From NCBI RefSeq assembly GCF_014266025.1, contig NZ_JACMYC010000002.1, positions 248,001-312,000 of the forward strand: 64,000 bases of DNA, written 5' to 3'. Shown in pieces: positions 54,111 to 63,129 of the stretch (position 1 is the first letter of the stretch; every line of letters begins with the position of its first letter). The DNA is from Nocardioides deserti (GTDB taxonomy: Bacteria > Actinomycetota > Actinomycetes > Propionibacteriales > Nocardioidaceae). A model generated the notes under the pieces. That model saw only the letters and a program-made list of their open reading frames with translations. It ran no database searches and was not told the origin of the DNA. The position numbers and the translations under genes are program-made.

Positions 54111-55705
54111 GGGGCCAGCCGCGGGTGCGCCGCAACGACTGGAGCGCGATCGAGGTGCCGGAGCTCGGCGCGTGGGAGCCGCGGCTGTCGGTGAGCGTCG
54201 TGGTCCCGGCGTACCGGGCCGAGGCGCTGCTGCCGACCGTGCTCGCCGGTCTCGCCGCGCAGACCTACCCGGCCCACCTGCTCGAGGTGGTCGTCGCGAA
54301 CGACGGCCCCGACGACCTGGTGCTGCCCGAGGTCCGGCCCGAGCGGACGCGCATCGTGCGGGTCGGGTCGGGCTGGGGCCGTGCGAACGCCTGCCACACC
54401 GGCGCGCTCGCCGCCGACGGCGACGTCCTGCACTGGCTCGACGCCGACATGCTGGCCGAGCGGGAGCACGTCGAGGCGCAGCTGCGCTGGCACCACGTGA
54501 TCGACCACGCGGTGGTGCTGGGGCACAAGTGGTTCGTCGACCCGGCGTCGGTGCTCGCGGCCGGTCCCGCCGCGGTGCGGGCGGCCGTCGCGGACGGGTC
54601 GGTGGCGGCGTACTTCGACGGGCAGCCGCACGAGCCGCACGACTGGGTCGAGCAGGTCTACGCCCGCACCGACGACCTGCGCGCCGCCGGTCCGCGGGCG
54701 CTGCGCACGCACGTGGGGGCGACGGCGTCGCTGCACCGCTCGCTGTACGACGCCGCCGGCGGCATGGACATCTCGCTGGTGCTCGGCGAGGACATCGACC
54801 TCGGCTACCGCCTCGCCGAGGCCGGCGCCGTCTTCGTCCCCGACCGGGCCGCGCGCAGCTGGCACCTCGGGCCGTCGCACGTGATGAACCAGCGCGAGGA
54901 CGTGAACGCCCACAACGACCCCTACCTCGCCGACCGCGTCCCCGACCTGCGGCCGAAGCGGCGGCCGGGCCGGCTCTACTCCGTGCCCTACCTCGAGGTC
55001 GTCCTCGACACCCGCGGCCAGTCCCACGACGCGGTCTGCACGGTCGTCGACGCGGTGCTCGCCTCGACGCTGGCCGACCTGTCGGTGGTGCTGCTCGGCG
55101 ACTGGGACGCCCTCACCGACGACCGACGCTCGCCGCTCGCGGACCCGCTGCTCGACACCCGCCTCGTGCACGCGTCGTACGTCGGCGACCCCCGCGTGCG
55201 GTTCCTCGACTCGCTCCCGGAGGGCCGCTGCCCGGCGATGTTCCGGATGGTCCTGCCCGGCGCCGGGTGGGCGCCGAAGCGGCCCGCCCTCGCCGCGCTG
55301 CTCATGCACCTCGAGCGCACCCACCACGGCCTGCGCCAGGTCCACTGCCCCGACGGTGCGGTCGTGCGGATCGAGCGGACCGCCGCCCTGTCGCGTGCCC
55401 GCCTCGTCGCCGAGCCCGGGGAGGACCTCGACGACGTCGTCGACGAGCTGTTCGGCTCGTGGTGGCTGGAGGCCGACGACGCCGGCTTCGTCCACGCCGG
55501 CTCCCTCAAGCGCCCCCGCCTCCCCGGCACCGCCGGCCCCGCCCTCGACCCCGCCGAGGCCTGGCCCGACGACCAGCCCCCGCCGAAGCCGGGCCCAGCG
55601 AAGCCAAGGCAGCCTGCGCCGGAGCTGGAGCCGGAGCTGGAGCCGGAGCCACACCCCGAGCCGCCGTCCCTCCTGGCCCGCGCCCGCCGCCGCCTCACCC
55701 GCTAG
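54107..55705 (+). CDS. Family 2 glycosyltransferase with C-terminal extension
   Basis: A 532-residue GT2 enzyme. The GT-A core (about 25-290) has VSVVVPAYRAEALLPTVLAGLAAQTYP, EVVVANDGPDD, the DxD motif WLDADML near 115, and the acceptor-side GEDIDLGYRLAEAG near 235. A second domain (about 295-460) is unlike known GT2 tails. The C-terminus is a Pro/Glu-rich low-complexity stretch (PELEPELEPEPHPEPP). GGAGG precedes the ATG, which overlaps the preceding stop. It adds a sugar in cell-surface glycan assembly. Confidence 0.87.
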   Translation: MRGQPRVRRNDWSAIEVPELGAWEPRLSVSVVVPAYRAEALLPTVLAGLAAQTYPAHLLEVVVANDGPDDLVLPEVRPERTRIVRVGSGWGRANACHTGALAADGDVLHWLDADMLAEREHVEAQLRWHHVIDHAVVLGHKWFVDPASVLAAGPAAVRAAVADGSVAAYFDGQPHEPHDWVEQVYARTDDLRAAGPRALRTHVGATASLHRSLYDAAGGMDISLVLGEDIDLGYRLAEAGAVFVPDRAARSWHLGPSHVMNQREDVNAHNDPYLADRVPDLRPKRRPGRLYSVPYLEVVLDTRGQSHDAVCTVVDAVLASTLADLSVVLLGDWDALTDDRRSPLADPLLDTRLVHASYVGDPRVRFLDSLPEGRCPAMFRMVLPGAGWAPKRPALAALLMHLERTHHGLRQVHCPDGAVVRIERTAALSRARLVAEPGEDLDDVVDELFGSWWLEADDAGFVHAGSLKRPRLPGTAGPALDPAEAWPDDQPPPKPGPAKPRQPAPELEPELEPEPHPEPPSLLARARRRLTR

Positions 55706-55708
55706 CTC

Positions 55709-55741
55709 GCGATCCGGTGCCACCTGCTGGCACCAGATCGC
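55709..55741. terminator. Hairpin after the GT2 gene
   Basis: Arms 55709-55722 and 55728-55741 (GCGATCCGGTGCCA/TGGCACCAGATCGC) pair at 13 of 14 positions around CCTGC. It lies just after the GT2 stop and may separate this gene from the sulfotransferase promoter. Confidence 0.65.
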
Positions 55742-55808
55742 GCACGACCCGCCGCCCGCCGAGGGGCCTGCGCGGATGTGGGTGGACGGGGGAGCGTGGC
55801 GGATCTCC

Positions 55809-55814
55809 TAGGCT
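55809..55814 (+). promoter_or_regulatory. -10 box of the second sulfotransferase, leaderless
   Basis: TAGGCT is followed by seven bases and the ATG at 55822. It begins a second transcription unit of the glycan cluster. Confidence 0.55.
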
Positions 55815-55821
55815 GAGGGCC

Positions 55822-56901
55822 ATGTCGACCCCGCCTGTCCCGCCGACCCCTCCGGTGAAGCGGCGGGTGGTGTTCGTGGTCGGCTCCGGGCGGAGCGGGA
55901 CGAGCACGATGTCCGGCACGCTCCAGACGCTCGGGATGCACGTGCCGCAGCCGGAGGTGCAGGCCGACGAGACCAACCCGAAGGGGTTCGGCGAGCCGCA
56001 GTGGGTGGTCGACTTCCACCACGAGCTGCTGCAGCGGTGCAACGTGGCGGTCTCCGACGCGCGGCCGGCGGCGTGGTTCGAGGCGGGCAAGCTCTCGACG
56101 TTCGAGCCGTTGCGCGGACGGCTGCACGCGTGGCTGGAGCAGCAGTTCGTCGAGGGCGGACCGGAGGTCGTGGTGAAGGACCCGCGGCTGGCCTGGTTCC
56201 TGGGCCTGTGGCGCAGCGCGGCGCTCCGCTGCGACGCGACCCCGGCGTACGTCACGATGCTCCGCCCGCCGACCGAGGTGGTCGGCAGCAAGCAGAAGTA
56301 CTACGCGGGTGGGCGCACCTCCAGCACCGCCGGCGAGATCAGCCGCACCGCGGCCTGGGTCAACATGATGCTCCACACCGAGCGGTCGACGCGGGGGAGC
56401 GCGCGGGCGTTCGTGCGCTACCACGACCTGCTCACCGACTGGACGATCCCGGTCTTCGGCCTCGGCCAGCGCTTCGACCTCGACGCGGTGAAGTCGGCCT
56501 CGGCCAACGACATCCGCAAGGTCCACCAGTTCATCGACCCCACGCTGCGCCGCGTCCAGCTGACCTGGGACGACGTCCGTGTGCCGACCCGGCTGCGCGA
56601 GGTCGCCGAGGAGTCCTGGCAGGAGCTGGACCGGCTCGCCGACGACGACAACGACACCCCGGCCGCGCACGACCGCCTCGACGAGCTGCGCACGGCGTAC
56701 GCCGAGCTCTACGAGGAGGCCGAGGCGCTCAGCGAGTCCACCGCCCTGGCCGCCAAGCGCGAGGGCCAGGTGCAGAAGCCGCAGCCCGACCAGCTCCCCA
56801 TCGGCCGCCGCGGCGCCGACCGCATCCCCCACGGCGTCCGCGCGATGGTGCCGGCGAGCGCCCGCCGTGGCCTGCGCAAGGCGCTCGGCAAGGCCCGATG
56901 A
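55822..56901 (+). CDS. Sulfotransferase family protein
   Basis: A 359-residue PAPS-type sulfotransferase. The 5'-phosphosulfate loop is VVGSGRSGTSTMSGTLQTLGMHVP near residue 18 and 3'-phosphate binding is in VTMLRPPTEVVGSKQKYYAGG near 150. A helical C-terminal extension (about 250-359) is Arg-rich at its end. It probably sulfates a surface glycan. Its stop overlaps the next start (ATGA). It is a second sulfotransferase within 6 kb of the first. Confidence 0.85.
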   Translation: MSTPPVPPTPPVKRRVVFVVGSGRSGTSTMSGTLQTLGMHVPQPEVQADETNPKGFGEPQWVVDFHHELLQRCNVAVSDARPAAWFEAGKLSTFEPLRGRLHAWLEQQFVEGGPEVVVKDPRLAWFLGLWRSAALRCDATPAYVTMLRPPTEVVGSKQKYYAGGRTSSTAGEISRTAAWVNMMLHTERSTRGSARAFVRYHDLLTDWTIPVFGLGQRFDLDAVKSASANDIRKVHQFIDPTLRRVQLTWDDVRVPTRLREVAEESWQELDRLADDDNDTPAAHDRLDELRTAYAELYEEAEALSESTALAAKREGQVQKPQPDQLPIGRRGADRIPHGVRAMVPASARRGLRKALGKAR

Positions 56902-57833
56902 GCACCGTCGACAACCACCGGCCGGACATCGCCTGCCTCGAGGGCGACGCGGCGTACGACGTCCGCTGGGCGTGGCAGGACGGCGCGCTCGACCCGGGGC
57001 TGACCTGCGTGTTCCGCGTGCGCAACGAGGCCCGGAACCTCCCCTGGGTCCTGCCGCCGATGCTGCGGGCGGTCCAGCGGGTGGTGCTCGTCGACAACCG
57101 GTCCGACGACGGCACGGCCGAGGTGGCGCAGCGGGTCGCGGACGAGTGCGGCGCGGGCGACCGGATCGAGGTCACGAGCTACCCGTTCCAGGTCAGCCGC
57201 GCCGGCACCGAGCACCTGGCGACGCCGCCGCACTCGGTCCGCTCGCTCACGCACTTCTACAACTGGTCCTTCTCCCACGTGCGCACCAGCTACTCGATGA
57301 AGTGGGACGGCGACATGGTGCTCACGCCCGAGGGCGAGGCGCTGCTGGCCGACCTGTCCTGGCAGCTGCACGGCTCCGGCGCGGTCGTGGCGGTCCCGCG
57401 ACACCCGCTCAGCGTCGAGAGCGAGTCCGTCGCCTGGATCGACCTCGGCTTCCGGTTCCTGGAGCCGTGGGTCTACCCGATGGGCCCGCAGTTCACGTTC
57501 GTGAAGGCCTTCGAGTGGGAGGTGCGGGAGTTCCCGGAGACCTCCGAGCGGATCGTCGCCCCCGAGGGCCTCTGCGTGGAGCTGAAGTGGCTCGACCAGG
57601 ACGAGTTCGCCCACTGGACCAGCACCGAGGACTTCGACTCCTCCCGCGCGCCCCGCAAGCGCCGCGAGTGGGAGGTCTACTCCGCGCTGCGCGAAGGGCG
57701 CGGCGAGGAGGTCCCCGGCCTGCACCGGATCGAGGCGCCGCCCGGCGTCCACGTCGTCGACCACGTCACCCGCACCTGGCTCCCGCAGGCGCCGCGGCCG
57801 CTGGTCAAGCGCCGCGGCCGGCTGGATGTCTGA
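56898..57833 (+). CDS. Glycosyltransferase family 2-like protein
   Basis: A 311-residue GT-A-type glycosyltransferase. CVFRVRNEARNLPWVLPPML and VVLVDNRSDDGTAEVAQRVAD form the donor site, and the acidic DGDM of MKWDGDMVLTPEGEALL near 138 is the metal site. The C-terminus has VDHVTRTWLP. It follows the sulfotransferase by a four-base overlap and precedes the GT2 gene by an eight-base overlap, so it is part of one operon. Confidence 0.85.
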   Translation: MSTVDNHRPDIACLEGDAAYDVRWAWQDGALDPGLTCVFRVRNEARNLPWVLPPMLRAVQRVVLVDNRSDDGTAEVAQRVADECGAGDRIEVTSYPFQVSRAGTEHLATPPHSVRSLTHFYNWSFSHVRTSYSMKWDGDMVLTPEGEALLADLSWQLHGSGAVVAVPRHPLSVESESVAWIDLGFRFLEPWVYPMGPQFTFVKAFEWEVREFPETSERIVAPEGLCVELKWLDQDEFAHWTSTEDFDSSRAPRKRREWEVYSALREGRGEEVPGLHRIEAPPGVHVVDHVTRTWLPQAPRPLVKRRGRLDV

Positions 57834-59253
57834 CCCCGGCCTCCAGCCCGGCCACCACGACCGGGTCACGCTGCGGTTCGCCGACCGCACCGAGCTGAGG
57901 GCGTACGCCGCCGCGCCGGACGACCACCGCGGCGTCGCTCCGGGCGTCCTGGCCAGGACCGTCGAGGTGCTGCTCGACGCCGACCCCGGCCCGCTCGGCT
58001 TCGTGCCCCGGCCGGAGTGGCCGCCGCTGCGCCGCTACCGCGCGCACACCACCGACGACGGGTGGCGGGTCGTCGTGCGCCTCACTGCGCACGTGGAGGT
58101 CACCGAGGTCCTCGCCGAGCTGGCGCGGCACGCCGTCCGCCCGGCACTGGAGGTGACCGAGCGCCGAGCGCCGCTCACCCTGGACGACCGCATCTACAAC
58201 GCCGAGGGCTTCCGCTGGGCGGACGGCCCGGTGGTGGAGGTGACCGCGACCCGGCCGAGCGAGTGCCTGCTGGTCGACGCCTCCCGCGACCACGCGGCCA
58301 TCCGGGTCACGCCCGCCACCGGCCCCGCCGCCGTCGCCGCGCTGGCGATGGCCGGCGTGCCGCTCGTCGGCGAGGCGCCGACCGGCGTGGACGAGGCGCT
58401 CCGCGCCCTGGTCACCGCGGGCGACGACGTCGACCTCGCCGACCCCCGCGCCCGCGAGGAGCACTCGGTGCTGCTGCGCCGCGCGGCGCTGGACGCCCAC
58501 GGACCGGTCCGCCGCCAGCCGTCGGTGAGCGTCGTGCTCGCCACCAAGCGGCCCGACATGGTCGACCACGCGCTGCGGCAGGTCGCCAAGCAGCGCGGGG
58601 TCGACCGGCTCGAGCTGGTCCTCGCGCCGCACGGCTTCACCCCGGACGAGGCCGACGTGCGGCTCCGTTCCGGCGTACCCACCACCGTCCTGCCGCAGCC
58701 CCCCGGCGCCGTCTTCGGCGACGTGCTGACCGTCGCCTCCCGGGCAGCGTCGGGCGAGCTGGTGCTGAAGATGGACGACGACGACTGGTACGGCCCCGAC
58801 TTCGTCGCCGACCTCCTCCGCGCCCGCGGCTGGAGCGGCGCCGACGTGGTCGGGACGCCCGCGGAGCAGCACTACCTCGCGCCGCTCGACACCACCGTCA
58901 CCCGCGGCCACCGCACCGAGGCGTGGACCCGCTTCGTCGCCGGTGGCACGATCCTGGTGAGCCGCGACCTGCTGCGCGAGGTCGGCTGGTGGCGCCAGGT
59001 CCGGCGGTACGTCGACGCCCAGCTGCTCGCCGCCGTCCACGCCGCCGGCGGCACGGTCTACCGCACGCACGGGCTGGGCTACCTGCTGCGCCGCAACGCC
59101 TCGGGCCACACCTGGGAGGTCGACCTCGAGGAGCTGCTCGACCCTGCGCGGGTGCAGCAGCGCTGGGACGGCTTCCGCCCCAGCCGGCTGCTCGAGTGCG
59201 CCCCCGAGGAGCTGCCGGACGAGCTACCGGGTGAGCCCCCGCGCGAGGCGTAG
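57826..59253 (+). CDS. Family 2 glycosyltransferase (paralogue of the pseudo-enzyme)
   Basis: A 475-residue protein with a GT-A domain in its second half: VSVVLATKRPDMVDHALRQVAKQ near 238, the metal site KMDDDDWYGPDFVADLLRARGWSGADVV with Asp317-Asp320, FVAGGTILVSRDLLREVGWW and RTHGLGYLLRRNASGHTWEVD. The N-terminal half (about 1-230) is beta-rich and shared with the pseudo-enzyme at 52584. It most likely adds a sugar to the same glycan. The C-terminus is acidic (EELPDELPGEPP). Confidence 0.88.
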   Translation: MSDPGLQPGHHDRVTLRFADRTELRAYAAAPDDHRGVAPGVLARTVEVLLDADPGPLGFVPRPEWPPLRRYRAHTTDDGWRVVVRLTAHVEVTEVLAELARHAVRPALEVTERRAPLTLDDRIYNAEGFRWADGPVVEVTATRPSECLLVDASRDHAAIRVTPATGPAAVAALAMAGVPLVGEAPTGVDEALRALVTAGDDVDLADPRAREEHSVLLRRAALDAHGPVRRQPSVSVVLATKRPDMVDHALRQVAKQRGVDRLELVLAPHGFTPDEADVRLRSGVPTTVLPQPPGAVFGDVLTVASRAASGELVLKMDDDDWYGPDFVADLLRARGWSGADVVGTPAEQHYLAPLDTTVTRGHRTEAWTRFVAGGTILVSRDLLREVGWWRQVRRYVDAQLLAAVHAAGGTVYRTHGLGYLLRRNASGHTWEVDLEELLDPARVQQRWDGFRPSRLLECAPEELPDELPGEPPREA

Positions 59254-60369
59254 GACGACCTCACGCAGCCGCTCCGGCGACGTCGCGACGTTGAGCCGCA
59301 CGTGCCCGGGCAGCCCGGGGTGGTAGTCGTGACCCGGCGCCACCCGCACCCGTCCGCGCTCCAGCGCGACGGCGGCGGGGTCGTCGTGGCCGTAGGCGCG
59401 CAGGTCCAGCCACGCGAGGTACGTCGCCTCCAGCGGCCGCACCCGCGCCTCCGGCAGGTGCTCGGCCAGCAGCTCCGCGAGCAGCGTCCGCTGGCCGTCG
59501 AGCCGCTCGAGGAGCGCGTCGAGCCAGGCGTCGCCCTGCTCGTACGCCGCCACGGCGGCCACCTCGCCCAGCGGCGACCACGAGTCGTTCCGCGCCACGG
59601 GCACGCCGGCCAGCCGCTCAGCGGTCGCCGGGTCGTCGCTGACCACCTGGGCGCACCGCAGCCCCGCGGTGTTGAACGCCTTGGACGCCGCCACCACGGC
59701 GACCGCGTGCTCGCTCGCGCCGTCGAGCGACAGGTACGGCAGGTGCTCGGTGCCCGGCAGCACCAGCGGCGCGTGGATCTCGTCGCTGACCACCCGCCCG
59801 CCGTGCCGGGCCACCACGTCGCGGACGCCCTCGAGCTCGGCCCGCGTGTAGACCTGGCCGCAGGGGTTGTGCGGCTGGGTCAGCAGCAGCGTGGACGCCC
59901 CGTCGGCGAACATCCGGTCCAGTCGGTCGAGGTCGATCGTCACCCGCTCCGCGTCCGGCTCCACCGGGAGGTCCCACCGCTCGCGGCCGCAGACCTCGGG
60001 CAGCCCCAGCTGCGGGGCGTACGCCGGCAGCGGCAGCACCACCGCGCCCGGCCCGCTCAGCACGTCGATCGCGAGCCGCACGCCCGCCGTCACGTCGACG
60101 GTCGGCAGCACCTGGGCCGGGTCCACCCGCCAGCCGAACCGCCGCGCCGCGAACCCGGCGTACGCCCGTCCCAGCGCGCCTCCGCCGGGCTCGAACGACG
60201 GGTAGCCGGTCACCCCCGCCGCCACCGCCTCGGCAACCGCGTCGGCCACGACCGGAGCCAGCGCGTAGTCCATCTCGGCGACCCACGCGGGCAGCACGTC
60301 CTCGGGGACCTGGCCCCACTTGTGGACGAGCGCGCGGCGGGCCTCGGTGTTGCTCAGGTCACGGATCAC
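59224..60369 (-). CDS. MalY/PatB-type cystathionine beta-lyase/aminotransferase
   Basis: A 381-residue PLP enzyme of fold type I. The start of the family is VLPAWVAEMDYALAPVVADAV near residue 25, followed by GYPSFEPGGG, PTVDVTAGVRLAIDVL, LLLTQPHNPCGQVYT, VVSDEIHAPLVLPG and the PLP Lys in VVAASKAFNTAGLRCAQV. It cleaves C-S bonds (cystathionine or cysteine conjugates) or transaminates. The start at GTG 60369 is inferred; an in-frame ATG at 60417 overlaps the divergent importer gene. The 3' end overlaps the converging GT2 gene by 30 bases. Confidence 0.88.
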   Translation of the reverse strand: MIRDLSNTEARRALVHKWGQVPEDVLPAWVAEMDYALAPVVADAVAEAVAAGVTGYPSFEPGGGALGRAYAGFAARRFGWRVDPAQVLPTVDVTAGVRLAIDVLSGPGAVVLPLPAYAPQLGLPEVCGRERWDLPVEPDAERVTIDLDRLDRMFADGASTLLLTQPHNPCGQVYTRAELEGVRDVVARHGGRVVSDEIHAPLVLPGTEHLPYLSLDGASEHAVAVVAASKAFNTAGLRCAQVVSDDPATAERLAGVPVARNDSWSPLGEVAAVAAYEQGDAWLDALLERLDGQRTLLAELLAEHLPEARVRPLEATYLAWLDLRAYGHDDPAAVALERGRVRVAPGHDYHPGLPGHVRLNVATSPERLREVVLRLARGLTR

Positions 60370-60402
60370 GCGTTCATTGAACAGGGGGCCACTCCCACTC
60401 CC

Positions 60403-60408
60403 TACGAT
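60403..60408 (+). promoter_or_regulatory. -10 box of the amino acid importer, leaderless
   Basis: TACGAT is followed by seven bases and the ATG at 60416. The ATG at 60407 lies within the box, so 60416 is the better start. Confidence 0.55.
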
Positions 60409-60415
60409 GCGCACC

Positions 60416-61315
60416 ATGCGCACGCGTCGTACCGCCCTGGCCGCCCCCGTCCTGCTCACCGTCCTCGCCACCGCCTTCTCGGCGTGCGCGCCGGTCGAGG
60501 ACGACGAGCCGGAGGCCGCGACCGACAGCAGCTCGGCCGACGCCGGCGCCGAGACCGACCCGGCCGCCTGCGCCGCCGACGCGCCGCTCGTGCAGGCCGG
60601 CCAGCTCACCGTCGGCACCGACTCCCCGGCGTACGAGCCGTGGTTCGTCGACAACGACCCCACCAACGGCGAGGGCTACGAGTCGGCCGTCGCGTACGCC
60701 GTCGCCGAGGAGCTGGGCTTCTCCGAGGACGAGGTCAGCTGGGTGACCGTGCCGTTCAACTCCTCCTACGCACCGGGCAAGAAGAAGTTCGACCTCGACA
60801 TCAACCAGGTCTCGATCACCCCGGCGCGGGAGCGGGTCGTGGACTTCTCCGAGGGCTACTACCAGGCCGCCCAGGCCGTCATCACGCTCGAGGACTCGCC
60901 GCTCGCCGGCCTCAGCACGGTCGAGGAGCTGGCCGAGCACAAGCTCGGCGCGCAGACCGGCACCACCTCGCTCACCGCGATCCGCGAGGTCGTCCAGCCC
61001 GCCGAGGACCCGCTGGTCTTCGAGGACACCAACGCCGCCAAGCAGGCGCTGAAGAACGGCCAGGTCGAGGCCATCCTCGCCGACCTGCCCACCGCGTTCT
61101 ACATCTCCGCCGTCGAGATCGAGGGCAGCACGATCATCGGCCAGTTCCAGCCCGAGACCGGCGAGCAGGAGGAGTTCGGCATGCTCTTCGAGAAGGGCAA
61201 CCCGCTGCGCGACTGCGTCGACGCGGCCCTCGCCAACCTCCGCGAGGACGGCACCCTCGCCGAGATCGAGCAGGAGTGGCTCTCCGACACCGTGAGCGTG
61301 CCGACGCTTGACTGA
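60416..61315 (+). CDS. Extracellular solute-binding lipoprotein (polar amino acid type)
   Basis: A 299-residue lipoprotein with lipobox TAFSAC (Cys24) and a Glu/Asp-rich linker. The mature domain matches family 3 binding proteins: LTVGTDSPAYEPWF, GYESAVAYAVAEELGF, VPFNSSYAPGKKKFDLDINQVSITPARERVVDFSEGYYQ, KLGAQTGTTSLTAI, and NAAKQALKNGQVEAILADLPTAFY. It captures a polar amino acid or related compound for the permease and ATPase that follow. The ATG at 60416 is chosen by the TACGAT box. Confidence 0.93.
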   Translation: MRTRRTALAAPVLLTVLATAFSACAPVEDDEPEAATDSSSADAGAETDPAACAADAPLVQAGQLTVGTDSPAYEPWFVDNDPTNGEGYESAVAYAVAEELGFSEDEVSWVTVPFNSSYAPGKKKFDLDINQVSITPARERVVDFSEGYYQAAQAVITLEDSPLAGLSTVEELAEHKLGAQTGTTSLTAIREVVQPAEDPLVFEDTNAAKQALKNGQVEAILADLPTAFYISAVEIEGSTIIGQFQPETGEQEEFGMLFEKGNPLRDCVDAALANLREDGTLAEIEQEWLSDTVSVPTLD

Positions 61316-62195
61316 CACCTCTCCCGGGTCGGCGAGTGCCGGCTCGGCGGCTGCCTGGACGCCGAGCCTGCGCGAGCTCGAGCGGCGTGCGGTCCGGCGA
61401 CGGCTGCGCCGCCGCTCGCTGCTCGTCGCCAGCGGGCTCGTCGCCCTGGTGCTGCTCGCGCTCGGCGTGGCGATCACCTCCTCGCCGGGGTGGCCGAACG
61501 TCAAGGAGCTGTTCTTCTCCTGGGAGCACGCCAAGGGCGTCTTCCCTGACGTGCTCGACGGCTTCTGGCTCAACGTCAGGCTGTTCCTCATCTGCGAGGT
61601 CGTCATCCTCGTGCTCGGCCTGCTGGTGGCGCTCGCCCGCGTCGCCCGCTCGCCGTGGCTGGCGCCCGTGCGCGTGCTCGCGGTCGTCTACACCGACCTG
61701 CTCCGCGGCATCCCCACCCTGCTGCTCGTCCTCATGCTCGGCTTCGGCATGCCGGCGCTGGGCCTGCAGGGCGTGCCGATCAGCGGCACCTTCTGGGCCG
61801 GCGTCGCGCTGGTCCTCTCCTACAGCGCGTACGTCGCCGAGGTCTTCCGCGCCGGCATCGACTCCGTCCACCCCTCGCAGGTCGCCTCCGCCCAGGCGCT
61901 CGGACTGAGCCGTCCGCAGGCGCTGCGGTTCGTGGTCGTCCCGCAGGCCGTCCGCCGGGTCGTCCCGCCGCTGCTCAACGACTTCGTGTCGCTGCAGAAG
62001 GACACCGCCCTGGTCTCCGCCGTCGCGGTCTTCGACGCGGTCTTCGCCGCGCGCGACTACGCGGCGTACAACTTCAACTACACGCCGTACGTCGTCGTCG
62101 CCGCCTTCTTCGTCGTCCTGACCGTGCCGCTGGCGCGGTTCACCGACTGGCTGCAGCGGCGCTGGCTGGCGCGCGAGAGGGCGGGGCAGCTGTGA
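61308..62195 (+). CDS. Polar amino acid ABC transporter permease
   Basis: A 295-residue permease with five or six membrane helices. A basic N-terminal region (RRAVRRRLRRRS) and the EAA-type loop SAYVAEVFRAGIDSVHPSQVASAQALGLSRPQALRFVVVPQAVRRVVPPLLNDFVSLQKDTALVSAV are characteristic of the HisM/GlnP class. It starts with TTG, whose codon overlaps the binding-protein gene by eight bases, so it is coupled. The ATPase gene overlaps its stop by four bases. Confidence 0.92.
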   Translation: MTDTSPGSASAGSAAAWTPSLRELERRAVRRRLRRRSLLVASGLVALVLLALGVAITSSPGWPNVKELFFSWEHAKGVFPDVLDGFWLNVRLFLICEVVILVLGLLVALARVARSPWLAPVRVLAVVYTDLLRGIPTLLLVLMLGFGMPALGLQGVPISGTFWAGVALVLSYSAYVAEVFRAGIDSVHPSQVASAQALGLSRPQALRFVVVPQAVRRVVPPLLNDFVSLQKDTALVSAVAVFDAVFAARDYAAYNFNYTPYVVVAAFFVVLTVPLARFTDWLQRRWLARERAGQL

Positions 62196-62929
62196 GTGCT
62201 CTCCTGGAGGTGCGCGGGCTGCGCAAGGCGTACGGCGACCGGCTGGTGCTCGACTCGGTCGACCTCGACGTCCATGCCCACGACGTCGTCTGCCTCATCG
62301 GCTCGTCCGGCTCGGGCAAGTCCACCCTGCTGCGCTGCCTGGACCTGCTCGAGGATGTCGACGACGGCACCATCACCCTCGGCGGCGTCGAGATCAGCGA
62401 CCCCCTCGTCGACCCGCGCGAGGTGCGCAAGCGGGTCGGGATGGTGTTCCAGGCCTACAACCTCTTCCCGCACCTCTCGGTCCTCGACAACTGCACCCTC
62501 GCCCCGCGCCGCGTGCACGGCGACTCCAAGGCCGCGGCCGAGGAGCGGGCGCTGGGGCTGCTCGACCAGTTCGGCCTCGCCGAGCACGCCCGCAAGCACC
62601 CCGACCGGCTCTCCGGGGGCCAGCAGCAGCGGGTCGCCCTCGTCCGCGCGCTCTGCACCGGCCCGGACCTGTTGCTGCTCGACGAGATCACCGCCGCCCT
62701 CGACCCGGAGCTGGTCGGCGAGGTCCTCACCATCGTCCGTGATCTGGCCGCCGCCGGCACGACGATGGTGCTCGCCACCCACGAGATGGCCTTCGCCCGC
62801 GACGTCGCCACCAAGGTCTGCTTCCTCCACCAGGGCCGGATCCTCGAGCAGGGCCCGCCCGACCAGCTCTTCACCGACCCCCGCGAGGACCGCACCCGCC
62901 AGTTCCTCGCCCGCGTCCTCCCCGCCTGA
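62192..62929 (+). CDS. Polar amino acid ABC transporter ATP-binding protein
   Basis: A 245-residue ABC ATPase of the GlnQ/HisP class. Walker A is GSSGSGKSTLLR near residue 36, Q-loop GMVFQAYNLFPHLSVLDN, signature RLSGGQQQRVALVRAL, Walker B LLLLDEITAALDPE, and switch His in LATHEMAFARD. It energises the importer with the permease encoded before it. The GTG overlaps the permease stop. Confidence 0.94.
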   Translation: MSALLEVRGLRKAYGDRLVLDSVDLDVHAHDVVCLIGSSGSGKSTLLRCLDLLEDVDDGTITLGGVEISDPLVDPREVRKRVGMVFQAYNLFPHLSVLDNCTLAPRRVHGDSKAAAEERALGLLDQFGLAEHARKHPDRLSGGQQQRVALVRALCTGPDLLLLDEITAALDPELVGEVLTIVRDLAAAGTTMVLATHEMAFARDVATKVCFLHQGRILEQGPPDQLFTDPREDRTRQFLARVLPA

Positions 62930-63004
62930 CGCGCTGATCGAGCAGCGAGGCCTGACGAGCGTCGACGAGACCCGTGCGCCGAGTGCGGCTTCGGGCCGTG
63001 GTCA

Positions 63005-63074
63005 AACGGGCAGAACGTCGAGCGCAGCGACGTCTCCGCAGGTCGGCGTGGACCGGACGTCCGTTCTGCCCGTT
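63005..63074. repeat. Separated inverted repeat in the gap after the importer
   Basis: AACGGGCAGAACG (63005-63017) and CGTTCTGCCCGTT (63062-63074) are perfect 13-bp arms separated by 44 bases. The gap also holds TCGAGCAGCGAGG-type sequence (from 62938) like the repeat at 9057-9101. They may be terminator or remnant repeat DNA; no gene is visible in 62930-63156. Confidence 0.45.
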
Positions 63075-63129
63075 CGCCGACGAGATCCACCCATCGGTCG
63101 GCCGGGCTCGAGACGACCCCTCGCAACCG

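Noticed and set aside
49289..59253. A biosynthetic gene cluster for a small-molecule natural product.
   Set aside because: There is no NRPS, PKS, terpene or RiPP gene; the enzymes point to glycan modification.
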